Source: Planctomycetota bacterium (GTDB lineage: Bacteria > Planctomycetota > UBA1135 > GCA-002686595). From it: DNA of 64,000 nucleotides. Where the stretch lies: contig JAEUHY010000035.1 of NCBI GenBank assembly GCA_016795325.1, forward strand, positions 1 through 64,000, in the 5' to 3' direction. The notes under the pieces are model-generated. The model did no database searches and was not told where the DNA came from. It was given only the letters and a program-made list of their open reading frames with translations. Positions within the stretch are counted from its first letter, which is position 1; each line of letters starts with the position of its first letter. The translations under genes were made by a program, and so were the position numbers. Shown here piece by piece: positions 44,548 to 54,011 of this stretch.

Positions 44548-46656
44548 ATGCGCACGTTTGTGTCTCTCGCGCTCCTCGCTTCGGCGAGCGTCAGCGCGGT
44601 GTGTTTGTGGCGTATGTCTGCTGACCAGCCGCTCGCGGCTGTCCAGTCCCAAGCCGCGCCGCCTGCGGTCGTCGCTGACGCCAGCGTGGTTCAGCAGGCC
44701 TACGTGGAGTGGAAGACCGCGTTCGAGTCAGGAGCGCGGCAGATCTCGATCGGGCTCACGCAGCCTGCGTCGCACCTGCGTCGGCGCTCGGGCCCGTATG
44801 GGACCGCGACCTACGACCTCGATCAGCGCAGTCTGGTGATCGAGCTGCAGCAGGCGCAGGGCGAATACGACGCGTGGCTCGTCGCGAACATCGACGGGCC
44901 CGGCCGCAGTTACTTGCCCGAGCGCGGCGATGAATGTCGCTGGCTCGGCCGCATTCACGCGCAGGAAGCCTGCTCGCAACTCGCGCTCGCACTCGACGGA
45001 GCGCAGTGGAACGACATGACGCTCGACACGCTGGTGCTGACCCGCGTCGGCGTTCGGCCGGAGGAAGAGACCTTCCTGCTCGGCCAGCCGAACGTGTTCG
45101 AGCGCTTGTACGGCGCCGAGATGGCGGCCGCACGAACCGATGGCGCGACGACGCTCGGTTCGGGGCTGCCCCTCGCCTTCATCGCTCCGCAGATTGCGCT
45201 CGGCTCGTTCGACCCGGCGGGCCAGCTGCAGTCGCTGGTGGACCACGGCGAGAAACTGTTCTTCCTCGGCACGTTCGGCGGCAACGGGCGCACCTGCGGC
45301 ACGTGCCACCCCGCGGAGAACAACTTCACGATCGACCGCGACTTCATCGCGACGTTGCCCGCGAGCGACCCGCTGTTCCTCGCCGAGTTCGACCCCAATC
45401 TCGACTCGAACCAGAACGGCGGCCTGATGTTCGAGCAGCCCGACCTGATGCGCTACTTCGGGCTGATCCTCGAGAACCTCGACGGCTTCGACGACCTCCA
45501 GAATCGCTTCGTGATGCGCGCCGTGAGCCACACCTTCGCGCAGAAGGCGCAACTGCGTCGGCCCGTCGTCGGGCAGGCGCCGCCCAAGCAGCGCCTGGGC
45601 TGGAGCGGCGACGGCTCTCCTGGCGTCGGCACGCTGCGTGAATTCGCGGTCGGCGCGGTCACGCAGCACTTCCCCAAGACGCTGAACCGCACGCCGGGCG
45701 TCGACTTCGTGTTGCCGAACAGCTCGGAACTCGACGCGCTCGAGGCCTTCCAACTCGCTTTGGGTCGGCAGAGCGATGTCGAGCTCAGCAACTCAGCTGA
45801 TCCCAACTTCATCGCCTTCGAAGACATCGACGCGGAGAACGGCAAGCAGTCCTTCCAGGGGCTGCGCTGCACGACCTGCCACCACAACGCGGGCGCCAAC
45901 TCGTTCTTCACGACGGACTTCACCGGCGTGCAGGTCGGCGATCCGCTCAACTTCACCTTGGCCAACGGCAACTTCGACACGGGCGTCGAAGCCTTCCTGA
46001 TCAACAATCCCGATGGCACGGGTCTGCCGCGCCCGGTGGACGGCGGCTTCGGCACAGAGCCCACGGGCATGGCGCCTCCGGGCGGCCTGCCGATTCCCGG
46101 GCCGCTCGGCGAGTTCGGCGACAACACCTTCAGTTCGCTGAGCGTGGTCGAGTTCGCCGACACGGTCCCTGGATTCCACAACCACATCACCGCGCATGCG
46201 CCGCTCGATCCCGACCCGGTGCTCGCCGCTGTGTTGTTCTACCGGACCGGTGAATTCGCGAACTCGTCCGGCGGACTGTTCGAGCCGACTCCGCTCTCGA
46301 TGAGCGGGCAGGACGCGCAGGACACCGCGCGCTTCCTGCGGGCGATCAACGCGGTCCAAAACGGGCGCAACGCACGTCGCTTCTTGCAACGCGCTTTGAC
46401 CCTTGCGACCACGAACTTCGCTGTGTTCGAGCCGGTGATCATGCGCGGCGTCGGGCTGGCCGACTTCGAAGTCGAGGACGCCATCGGCGTGCTCTCGGGC
46501 TTCGGCTTCTCGCCCGATCCCGAGCCGAACTTCCTCAACGCGCGGGCCATGATCGTCGTCGCTCAGGATCCGCTGAACAGCTTCGCGACGCGCACCACCG
46601 CGATCAAAAAGGCGATCATCTACCTGAACAAGGCCGAAGACGACCTGCTCCAGTAA
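44548..46656 (+). CDS. Diheme cytochrome c peroxidase (MauG/CcpA-like)
   Basis: The 702-aa protein starts at ATG 44548 with a short signal peptide or anchor (SLALLASASVSAVCLW). The N-terminal 225 residues are a unique extension. The first heme motif is CGTCH (Cys250, Cys253, His254) in GTFGGNGRTCGTCHP, and the second is CTTCH (Cys441, Cys444, His445) in FQGLRCTTCHHNAG. This is the two-heme layout of bacterial peroxidases and MauG-like enzymes. It would reduce hydrogen peroxide or oxidise a partner in the periplasm. The open frame upstream to 43333 is non-coding continuation. A strong terminator follows. Confidence 0.88.
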   Translation: MRTFVSLALLASASVSAVCLWRMSADQPLAAVQSQAAPPAVVADASVVQQAYVEWKTAFESGARQISIGLTQPASHLRRRSGPYGTATYDLDQRSLVIELQQAQGEYDAWLVANIDGPGRSYLPERGDECRWLGRIHAQEACSQLALALDGAQWNDMTLDTLVLTRVGVRPEEETFLLGQPNVFERLYGAEMAAARTDGATTLGSGLPLAFIAPQIALGSFDPAGQLQSLVDHGEKLFFLGTFGGNGRTCGTCHPAENNFTIDRDFIATLPASDPLFLAEFDPNLDSNQNGGLMFEQPDLMRYFGLILENLDGFDDLQNRFVMRAVSHTFAQKAQLRRPVVGQAPPKQRLGWSGDGSPGVGTLREFAVGAVTQHFPKTLNRTPGVDFVLPNSSELDALEAFQLALGRQSDVELSNSADPNFIAFEDIDAENGKQSFQGLRCTTCHHNAGANSFFTTDFTGVQVGDPLNFTLANGNFDTGVEAFLINNPDGTGLPRPVDGGFGTEPTGMAPPGGLPIPGPLGEFGDNTFSSLSVVEFADTVPGFHNHITAHAPLDPDPVLAAVLFYRTGEFANSSGGLFEPTPLSMSGQDAQDTARFLRAINAVQNGRNARRFLQRALTLATTNFAVFEPVIMRGVGLADFEVEDAIGVLSGFGFSPDPEPNFLNARAMIVVAQDPLNSFATRTTAIKKAIIYLNKAEDDLLQ

Positions 46657-46678
46657 CCGCGGACTACGCGTTTCTTGC

Positions 46679-46717
46679 CGGCGCCGGCCGCGGTCTTCAG
46701 GGCCGCGGCCGGCGCCG
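46679..46717. terminator. Bidirectional terminator
   Basis: CGGCGCCGGCCGCGG (46679-46693) pairs perfectly with its complement at 46703-46717 (15 bp, 9-base loop). CTGTTTCG follows on the plus strand and a GTTTCTT tract precedes it. It separates the peroxidase from the convergent SGNH hydrolase. Confidence 0.75.
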
Positions 46718-46743
46718 CTGTTTCGAGGCGCTGCGAGTGCAGC

Positions 46744-47895
46744 TCAGCGGATCAGGCCCAGCTCGACAATGCGCGCCGCCAAAGTGCGTCCGAGCAGGTC
46801 GCACCCCTCATCCGTGAGGTGCACTTCGCGCGTGAACACCTTGTCGGCGCCGTCCGCCGCGCGCTGACGCTCGGCCTCGCCCTCCAGCACAGGGCGCGGA
46901 TTGCAGAAGGGCACGCTTCGTTCCGCCGCGACGCGCTCGACGATCGCGCTGATCTCTTCGAACGCAGCGCGCTGCTGCGCTCCGGAGGCGAACAAATCAA
47001 AGTCGCTCCCACGCATGCATTCGGGCGCGAGCAGCACCTCCGCGCCGTGCGCGTGAGCCACGCCGATGATCGACACGAGGTTGCGCTGGTAGTTCGCCAT
47101 CCCGCGCGGAATGTCCGTGGGCTGGGCGTAGTTGTCCTTGTACTTGCCCATGTCGACGATCGCCCACGCGGCCAAGTTGCTGTTGTTCTCCCACCAGTCG
47201 GTGCCGTAGCGGCGCCAGGCGAGGAACGCGTAGCTCTTCTCCAACGTGTCGAGCACATAGTTGGGCCGTTCGATCGGCCACACGGCTCGCCAGTGCGTGT
47301 TGTCGCGCTGCACTCCGGGGTACAGCGCACAGCGCATGTCGTTGAAGGTCTGGTAGACCAGCACGAGGTCGGGCTGGAAATCCACGCCGCGGATCTTGAG
47401 GTTGATCAAGCTCTCGTGCGTCGACCAACCTTGACAGCCGCCGTTGATCACCTCGACACGCTTGGCGGGGTTCGCCGCGTTCAGGTGCGCCTCCAGCCGC
47501 GAGGTCCAGTTCGACTCGTCGCTCGTCGGTCCCAGTCCGTAGGTGCTCGAACCGCCCATGCAGAGCACGCGCCACACTCCTGCGGGCTTGGCCCAAGTCG
47601 TCTCGCGGCCGCGGAAACCAAAGCTGTTGTGGTGCGCCGACGTCGGGTTCTTCTCGGTCGCCTCACGCGCGTAGTTGGGCTTGTTGGCGTAGCCCAGATA
47701 GGGGTGCGGCTGCACGATCATCTGCTCGCGGGCGTGGGTCAGCGGGTCGAGCTCCTGCAAGCTCAAGCCCGGCAGATCCACGGCGCGGCACACGAGCTCG
47801 AACCCGAGCCACAGCGCCAGCGAACCGCCGGCCAGCGCGAGGGCGGCGCGGCGCAAGCGGCGGGAAAGGGGAGTCGGTTGCGTCGTCGACGTCAT
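46744..47895 (-). CDS. SGNH/GDSL hydrolase family protein
   Basis: The 383-aa protein starts at ATG 47895 and has one N-terminal helix (about 17-33), a signal anchor. The catalytic block I is CMGGSSTYGLG, where GGSS replaces GDSL, with Ser as nucleophile. Block III is likely QTFNDMR. Near the C-terminus REVHLTDEGCDLLG carries the His-containing block V. It probably deacylates a polysaccharide or lipid on the outer side of the membrane. It is a single gene, 138 bases downstream of the large leftward CRL gene. Confidence 0.85.
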   Translation of the reverse strand: MTSTTQPTPLSRRLRRAALALAGGSLALWLGFELVCRAVDLPGLSLQELDPLTHAREQMIVQPHPYLGYANKPNYAREATEKNPTSAHHNSFGFRGRETTWAKPAGVWRVLCMGGSSTYGLGPTSDESNWTSRLEAHLNAANPAKRVEVINGGCQGWSTHESLINLKIRGVDFQPDLVLVYQTFNDMRCALYPGVQRDNTHWRAVWPIERPNYVLDTLEKSYAFLAWRRYGTDWWENNSNLAAWAIVDMGKYKDNYAQPTDIPRGMANYQRNLVSIIGVAHAHGAEVLLAPECMRGSDFDLFASGAQQRAAFEEISAIVERVAAERSVPFCNPRPVLEGEAERQRAADGADKVFTREVHLTDEGCDLLGRTLAARIVELGLIR

Positions 47896-48033
47896 GGGAT
47901 GGAACGACGAGCCTAGCACGCCTGCCGCGAGCGTCCGACGGGGCCAGCCGGCGCTGGCGCGAGCGGTTTGGCGCTCGTGCGAAAGCGCTTCGTCCCGCGG
48001 ATCGCGCGCGATCCGGGCGGCGAGGCTAGCGCG

Positions 48034-50619
48034 CTATCGACCGCGTCCCACCAGCTCCAGCGCACGCTCGAGAGCTTGGGTCTCGAACTTCAAGGTCACG
48101 GTCTGCGCCAGCGACGTCGCGACCAGCGTTCCGCCGCCGACGATTTCCAGCGGAACTGCAGCACTCGTGTCGCCCTCGAGCCACAGCTCGAGGCGGACGC
48201 GCCCCAGGAATCCCACGTGCGCTTCGCTGCCGTGCGCCGCGGGACTCAGGCGCGTCATCAACCAGCCGCCGAGTTCGCTGGCGCGGTCGAGAGGCTGCAC
48301 GTGGATCCACGAGTTCACTCCCTCGCGCGGCGGCTCGCAGCCGGCTACAAACTCCACGCGCAGCAGCGGAGCGCGTGTGAGGCGCAAGGTGTCGCCCACC
48401 GTCGCGGGGTCGAACTCGAGTGCCGCGAATCCATCGGCGACCACCCACAGCGGAGGACCTGTGCGGTCGACGAGCACGCGGCTGCTCGTGTGGTTCACGT
48501 GCTCGACTTCCGTCCCGTCCGGCGTCTGCTGCACGCGCAGGAGCGCAGCACCGCTCACCGGGCGATCGCGCGGGTCGACCAGGCGCACCTCGACCAGTTC
48601 GGGACGCTCGCGCAACACGAGCGGATTGAGCCGCGGATCCGGCGCACCACCGACGCGCACTTGGATGTTCTCGATCTTGGCGAGCGGTTCGTCGAAGCCC
48701 TGCCGATGGATTTCGAGCACGTAGCGCCCCTCCGGGAGCCCACGCAGCGCGAACTCTCCGCTGGTGTCGAGAAACGGCTGGAAGTGCGAAGGCCCCAACA
48801 ACTGCGGCCGCAGGAACTCGACGCAATCGAGTTGGAGCGTGAAGTAGTCGAAGCGCGTGTCGGCGGCCGCCGAGACGCTGCCTGTGAGCGCACCGCCCTC
48901 CGTTACGACCAGCCGCAGTCCGCTGGCGCCGCCGCGGCACTCCAGCAGCTCGCTGTTCGTTGTGTCGGTGCTGGCGATGAGCGCGATGCGGCCGACCGGC
49001 GCGGGCGCGCGGAGTTCGAATGCGCCGTCTGCGCCGGTGCGGACGCCCGCGCCGTACCTCTGTTGCCACTCCACCCTGAGCGCGCCCGACTCGTCGCGCT
49101 CCTCGTACGCTTCGTAGCTTTGGACGTACGCCTCCGGCGCGGGGGCGCCGAGCGCGTCCACGACCACGCCCGAGGCGATGACCGTCCAGCGCTCCATCCG
49201 CACGTCGCCGAGGTCCAACTCCGAGCCGCGGCGCGCGATGTTCGTACGGCGCGCCGCGCCGACGATGTCGTGGTCCGCACTGCGCACGCTCAAATCGAGC
49301 TCGAACGCGAGCGCGTCGCGGTGCAGGAACTCGAAACGGAACTCTCCGCTCGCGTCCGTGCTCAAGCCCAGATCGGCGAGTTGAATTCGGTTCTCGTCGT
49401 CGGCGGCGCCCGTGCTGCACCTCGCGTACACGTGGTGCGCGCCGAGCACTGCGCCGTCCGGATCGAGGAGGCGACCACGAACTTGCACGAGACCTTCCGG
49501 AGGATTCAGGTGCGCGACGATCCGCTCTCCAGCGGCGCGCGGACCCCGCAGTTGCGAGCGGACGTGCGAGGTTTCCATGAACTCGCTGCTCGTGGCCGGG
49601 ATGAGTTCGAGCTCGAGTCCGACGAACGGGAACACCACCACGTCCTTCGCGGGCGGGCGCCAACCGTCGGCGAAGCTCGGCCAGTCGATTTCGTCCGGCG
49701 CACCTGCGCTCAGCGCCTCCAAGCCGACCTTGCGAAACTTGCTGCCTGGCGGCAGTTTCAGTTCGACCGTCCCACACGGCGGCAGCACGAGTTCGACGCG
49801 GCCGCGCGGCGGTTGGGCGACCTCGAAGAAGTGGTTGACGGTGGGGCTGAGCGGTTCGGCGATCGAGAGCGCGTACTGCGCGGTGAAGTCCCAGTCGCCG
49901 GCGATCAGCGAGCGGTAGTGCGGCAAGTGCGCGACGCCGTCGGCGTCCGTCCGCGCGCGGCCATGGTCGTTGAAGTGCGCGCCGCTGTAGAACTGCCGCA
50001 GCGCGACGTGAACGCCCGCGACTGGCGTTCCCTTCGTATCGACGACGCGCACCTGCAGCGCGAGGTCGGGCTCGAGCGCCACGCGCAGAGGCTGCGTGCC
50101 CGCGCGCGAGACGTCGAGCATGCCGAACAGGCCCGGAGCGCACGCGACGATCGTTCCCGAGCGCGCCTCGGCCTCCAGGAAGAAGCGGCCCTCGCCATCG
50201 GGCGCGAGTTCGCGCGCCGGAGCCTTGAGGTGCGCTTCGAGGGCGCAGTCGCGCAGGCGATCGTAGATGCTGATGTGGCCCGCGGGCGGCGCGCCTTCCG
50301 GCTCGGCGCACCACCACAGCTGCGCGTCGCGCACGCGGCGTTCCGACGCGCCGGTGACAGGCACGACTTCGCGCACCAACTGAAGTGCAGGACTGTGTTG
50401 AGCTTGCTCGTTCGAGACGGCCTGGGCCGCGCTGCGCCCGGGCGCGGACTCGTCCATTTGCGAGTTCGTCGATTCGCCTGACTTCGTGGCCGTGCTGTGT
50501 TCGCGTGCGTGAACCGCTTGGTGCGCGGAGCGCGCTCCGTCGCCGGACGTGAACATCCACACCGCCAGCACGGTGAACAACGCCAGTGCGACGCAGAGTG
50601 GCAAGGTGAATCGACGCAT
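48034..50619 (-). CDS. Large membrane-anchored carboxypeptidase-regulatory-like protein
   Basis: The 861-aa protein starts at ATG 50619, giving an N-terminal helix (about 5-22, CVALALFTVLAVWMF). The upstream frame to 51360 lies over an opposite-strand gene and is not used. After a polar linker come many beta-sandwich repeats: ALQVRVVDTKGTPVAGVHVA, VRGRLLDPDGAVLGAHHVYA and GVVVDALGAPAPEAYV are carboxypeptidase-regulatory-like. The paralogous mark LPPCGTVELKLPPG is also found at 58458. No catalytic residues are visible. It probably displays a surface scaffold. Confidence 0.8.
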   Translation of the reverse strand: MRRFTLPLCVALALFTVLAVWMFTSGDGARSAHQAVHAREHSTATKSGESTNSQMDESAPGRSAAQAVSNEQAQHSPALQLVREVVPVTGASERRVRDAQLWWCAEPEGAPPAGHISIYDRLRDCALEAHLKAPARELAPDGEGRFFLEAEARSGTIVACAPGLFGMLDVSRAGTQPLRVALEPDLALQVRVVDTKGTPVAGVHVALRQFYSGAHFNDHGRARTDADGVAHLPHYRSLIAGDWDFTAQYALSIAEPLSPTVNHFFEVAQPPRGRVELVLPPCGTVELKLPPGSKFRKVGLEALSAGAPDEIDWPSFADGWRPPAKDVVVFPFVGLELELIPATSSEFMETSHVRSQLRGPRAAGERIVAHLNPPEGLVQVRGRLLDPDGAVLGAHHVYARCSTGAADDENRIQLADLGLSTDASGEFRFEFLHRDALAFELDLSVRSADHDIVGAARRTNIARRGSELDLGDVRMERWTVIASGVVVDALGAPAPEAYVQSYEAYEERDESGALRVEWQQRYGAGVRTGADGAFELRAPAPVGRIALIASTDTTNSELLECRGGASGLRLVVTEGGALTGSVSAAADTRFDYFTLQLDCVEFLRPQLLGPSHFQPFLDTSGEFALRGLPEGRYVLEIHRQGFDEPLAKIENIQVRVGGAPDPRLNPLVLRERPELVEVRLVDPRDRPVSGAALLRVQQTPDGTEVEHVNHTSSRVLVDRTGPPLWVVADGFAALEFDPATVGDTLRLTRAPLLRVEFVAGCEPPREGVNSWIHVQPLDRASELGGWLMTRLSPAAHGSEAHVGFLGRVRLELWLEGDTSAAVPLEIVGGGTLVATSLAQTVTLKFETQALERALELVGRGR

Positions 50620-50796
50620 GGAGCGAGCGGCGAGGAACTTCCGGCGTGGGGCCGGAGTACGCGAGTCGAGCAGCCGTGAGCGGCCGGCGCCGCGTTGCAG
50701 CGGAGCGCGTTGCGAGCGCTGCTCCAACCGCAGATCCGTGGGCCGGCCGATGTGTAGTCGTCGAACGGCGCTCGGTGTCACGCAGATCTGGGGAAA

Positions 50797-51582
50797 ATGC
50801 TGGAACGCGCTGCTGCGTCGAGCGTTTGTGAGGGGCGGCACGGAACGCTCGTCGTCCGTCGGGGCCTGTTGCCGGGTGCGCAGCCCCTGGCGATCCTCTT
50901 CGACGTGAATCCCACGGACGTTGAGGAGGCGCTCGAAATCGCACGGCGCGCTCACCGTTGGCTCAGGTGGATGGAAGGCGAGGCCAACTCCCGGCGGCTC
51001 TCCGTGCCCCAGTTGCACCACGCACTCGATGAGACGGGGGCCCTCGAGCAGTTGGTCCGCGCCTTCTGGACGCGCACGCCCACACAGGCTCGTCCCCGCG
51101 AACACGAGATCGCGCGCTTCGTGCGGCACGTTGCGAGCTACCTGTCGTCGTCGCTGGACTTCGACGACGAACCTCGTTTCGTGGAGGCTCGCCGCGACCA
51201 CTTCGATTGCATGGTGAGCGCTCAGTTCAAAGCGTTGCCGCACGCGCGCCCCAAACGCCTGCGAACCGTTGACAAGGAGCGGGCCGACGCGCTCGAACGC
51301 GCTGTGCTGGTTCGCCTGGTGAACGAGGCGGGCGCGCAAGCCGCGGATGAACGCGTACAACGCTTTCTCGATGCGCCGCAGCTGCGCGAGGCGCGCGCCG
51401 TGTGCGCCTACATCGAGTTGTTGCTCGCGCGGCAGCGGGGCGAAGCGGCTGGCCCTGAGGTGCTCGTGCTCTGGCGTCGTTTCGCGTGGACGACGACGGG
51501 TGCGCCGCGGCAGGACTTCGAACTCACGCTGCAGCTGTACGACGAGTCGCTGGAACGCCTGCGTGCGGCGCTGTCCCAGTAG
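50797..51582 (+). CDS. Hypothetical helical protein
   Basis: The 261-aa protein starts at ATG 50797 after GGGGAAA. It is soluble, without signal or membrane segment, mostly charged helices, with a short start strand (PLAILFDVNPTDVEEALEI). No family is recognised. Its stop is immediately adjacent to the stop of the convergent leftward gene (TAGCTA at 51580-51585), so there is no intergenic space. It is divergent from the CRL gene at 48034-50619. Confidence 0.65.
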   Translation: MLERAAASSVCEGRHGTLVVRRGLLPGAQPLAILFDVNPTDVEEALEIARRAHRWLRWMEGEANSRRLSVPQLHHALDETGALEQLVRAFWTRTPTQARPREHEIARFVRHVASYLSSSLDFDDEPRFVEARRDHFDCMVSAQFKALPHARPKRLRTVDKERADALERAVLVRLVNEAGAQAADERVQRFLDAPQLREARAVCAYIELLLARQRGEAAGPEVLVLWRRFAWTTTGAPRQDFELTLQLYDESLERLRAALSQ

Positions 51583-53877
51583 CTACTTGAGCGCGCCTTC
51601 GAGGCTCGAGAGCGCGCCCGGCGGCAGTTCGAGCACGAATTCCTGCACTCCGGGCACGTCTCGCACTTCGATCATGATGGAATGTTGCTCCAGCACGTGC
51701 GCCGCCGTCGCGCCGCCGAAGCCGTCGCCTTCGAAGTGGCGCTCGAGCCGCCAGAGCACGCGGAACGAACCGGGAGCGCCGACGGCGAGCTCGAGCGTGT
51801 TGCGCGTCGGCGTGAAGTAGCGCGCTCCAGCCGGCGCGCTCACCGTGGATGCGCCGTCGTACAACTCGGCTTCGAAGTGCAGCGGCGGTTTGGGCAGCTC
51901 GTCGGACGTGCGCAACGCGAGGCGCACGCGCAGCGGCGGCTGCAGCACGTGCCGTGTGTTTGCGTCGAGGCGTTCGAACGTCGCGCGGCGGTAGCCGCGC
52001 ACGCGCAGGTCGACGTCGATCGGCGCGACGGGCGAGACGATGCGCAGTGGCGAGCGATCGAAGTTGACTTGGTGCGGAGTTCCACCGTCGCTCAGACGCC
52101 ACGTGGCGTCACCTTCGAGCTTCGCATCGGGCTCCGGCGCAACGAGCTCGATCTCAAGCACGCGCAGCTTGCCGCGCAGGTCGATCTGGCCCAGGTCGAG
52201 GTCGCCGGTCAGCTGCAAACCAGTCAAGCGAGCGAGTTCGAAGTCGTCGAGCAAGAGCACGAGGTCCAACGGACCGGGCGCGAGCGGGCGCAACCTGAAG
52301 ACCTGCCAGTCCGACTCGCGGTTGCCCCAGGCGAACAGCTGGCGCTGCTCGCGATCGATCGGCGTCCGTGTCCCATCGCCATTGTCGCGCACGAAGTGCA
52401 CCACGCTGGGGTCGACGCCCTTGTCGACCAGCAGCTGTCCGCTCAGCGTGCAAGTGTGCGTGAGCACCAGCTCCAGGTCGCGCGCCGGCGGCTGCACGTA
52501 CTGCGGTTGCGACTCGCGTCCGTCGAGCGACGCGCGCAGTGTGAGCGCATCCTGCGGCCACACGCCGCGCTCTTCGAAGCGACCTTCTTCGTCGCACGTG
52601 ATGGTGCGCGGCGCCGAGCCCCAGCCCATCGCCTCGCCGAGGGTCACCGTCGCCTGCGCGGCGGGGGATCCATCGCGCTCGAGCACGCGTCCCGAGCACA
52701 GCACCGGCTGGTCTTCGAGCACGATGTCTCCGCCGTCGATCCAGCCCGGGGTCGTTGCGGGGAGCCGCTTCGCACGGGCCGAAAAGTGCTCCTCGCCGTG
52801 GTAGCTGGTCCAGCTCAACGCGAAGCTGTCCGGCTCGAGGTCGCTTGCGCGGGCGTCGAGCGTGAAGCGTCCGTGTTCGTCCGTGACGACCTCGCTCCGC
52901 TCGACGTTGCCGAACAGGCCGATTTGCTCGCGGATCAATCGTCTTCCTGCGAACACCTCCAGGTCCGGCGTCAGCACGCGGTACGACACCACGGCGCTCT
53001 CGGCGCCGAGCACAAGCTCGATCTCGACGCGCTCACCGAGCGTGCTCGGGCGCGCAAAACGCGCAGTCGCCGCGCTCGAACCCTTCGGCCGCCACGCCAG
53101 CGCTTCCCACTCGCGACCGAGTTCCACCCAACCGAAGCGCACACGCCCGCCGCTGGTGCGCGCGTCGCGTTCGAGCGCGCTGGCCTCGAGAAGCTGTTCG
53201 GGATCCTTCGCGAGCCGCAGCTTCACCGGGCTGCCGTCGAGCGCGGGTGAACCGTCGAGTTCCCGCACCACGATCTCGAGTTCGCCGCCCGCGGGCAGTT
53301 CGAAGCGCACGACGTCGAGCGCGAGCGCAGCAGCGTCGAGCGCAAGCTCGCACGGGCGCTCACTCACGATGTCCGCGCGGAGTTTCCAGGGCCACTTGGC
53401 GCTCGCGATGTAGCGCCGCAGGTCGCCGTACTCGACCAGCCCATCGGCTTGGCTGATCTGAACCTGCCCCGGGAGTTCGTCGGGCATCATCGGCAGCGTC
53501 GATTCGGCCCACACCGCAATCCCCGGGCGTGGCGCGCCCAGCGGGTCGACGATTCGAACTCGCAGCGTGCCGTCGTCGGAAGTCGCGCTGCGGCGCGCGA
53601 CGGATGCCGCGGAAGGCTGCGTGACCAGCGAAGCCTCACCGTCAGCAAGGGCTGGCGCGGACAGTTCCGGGTCGCTTCGCGTCTGGGTGTCTGTTCGCTG
53701 TGCGTCTTCCGCGGCGACCTCGCGCGCGCGCGACGCCGGCTCGCTCGGCGCGTCACGGCCTGCCGCGAGCCACCACGCCAGCAGCGCAGCCACGCTGGCG
53801 AGCAGGATCCACAAACGCGGATCGGGTTTGGTGTGCGACGCGGACAACTCGGACGCCTCCGACTCCACGATAGCCAT
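51583..53877 (-). CDS. Membrane-anchored carboxypeptidase-regulatory-like protein
   Basis: The 764-aa protein starts at ATG 53877 (alternative ATG or other start at 53943). An N-terminal anchor helix lies at about 25-40 (ILLASVAALLAWWLAAG), followed by a polar linker. Repeated beta units include LRVRIVDPLGAPRPGIAVW, LCSGRVLERDGSPAAQATVT and LPAGGELEIVVRELDG, typical of CRL repeats. A cell-surface display or adhesion function is a guess; there is no catalytic motif. It is divergent from the TPR-like protein gene at 54012. Confidence 0.8.
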   Translation of the reverse strand: MAIVESEASELSASHTKPDPRLWILLASVAALLAWWLAAGRDAPSEPASRAREVAAEDAQRTDTQTRSDPELSAPALADGEASLVTQPSAASVARRSATSDDGTLRVRIVDPLGAPRPGIAVWAESTLPMMPDELPGQVQISQADGLVEYGDLRRYIASAKWPWKLRADIVSERPCELALDAAALALDVVRFELPAGGELEIVVRELDGSPALDGSPVKLRLAKDPEQLLEASALERDARTSGGRVRFGWVELGREWEALAWRPKGSSAATARFARPSTLGERVEIELVLGAESAVVSYRVLTPDLEVFAGRRLIREQIGLFGNVERSEVVTDEHGRFTLDARASDLEPDSFALSWTSYHGEEHFSARAKRLPATTPGWIDGGDIVLEDQPVLCSGRVLERDGSPAAQATVTLGEAMGWGSAPRTITCDEEGRFEERGVWPQDALTLRASLDGRESQPQYVQPPARDLELVLTHTCTLSGQLLVDKGVDPSVVHFVRDNGDGTRTPIDREQRQLFAWGNRESDWQVFRLRPLAPGPLDLVLLLDDFELARLTGLQLTGDLDLGQIDLRGKLRVLEIELVAPEPDAKLEGDATWRLSDGGTPHQVNFDRSPLRIVSPVAPIDVDLRVRGYRRATFERLDANTRHVLQPPLRVRLALRTSDELPKPPLHFEAELYDGASTVSAPAGARYFTPTRNTLELAVGAPGSFRVLWRLERHFEGDGFGGATAAHVLEQHSIMIEVRDVPGVQEFVLELPPGALSSLEGALK

Positions 53878-54011
53878 CTCCGAGCGCTCGGAGCGCACGG
53901 ACGAGGGTTGTCGACCGGCGTCGCGGTACGCAAACCACCGCAACCCCGCATTTGCGAGGGAAGGTGCGCGCGGCCCAGGCGTCTGGCGAGAGCGCTACCC
54001 TCGAGTCCCGC

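Noticed and set aside
48034..51360. Extended 1108-codon version of the CRL protein
   Set aside because: The extension from 50619 to 51360 overlaps the opposite-strand hypothetical gene and hides the obvious N-terminal anchor helix.
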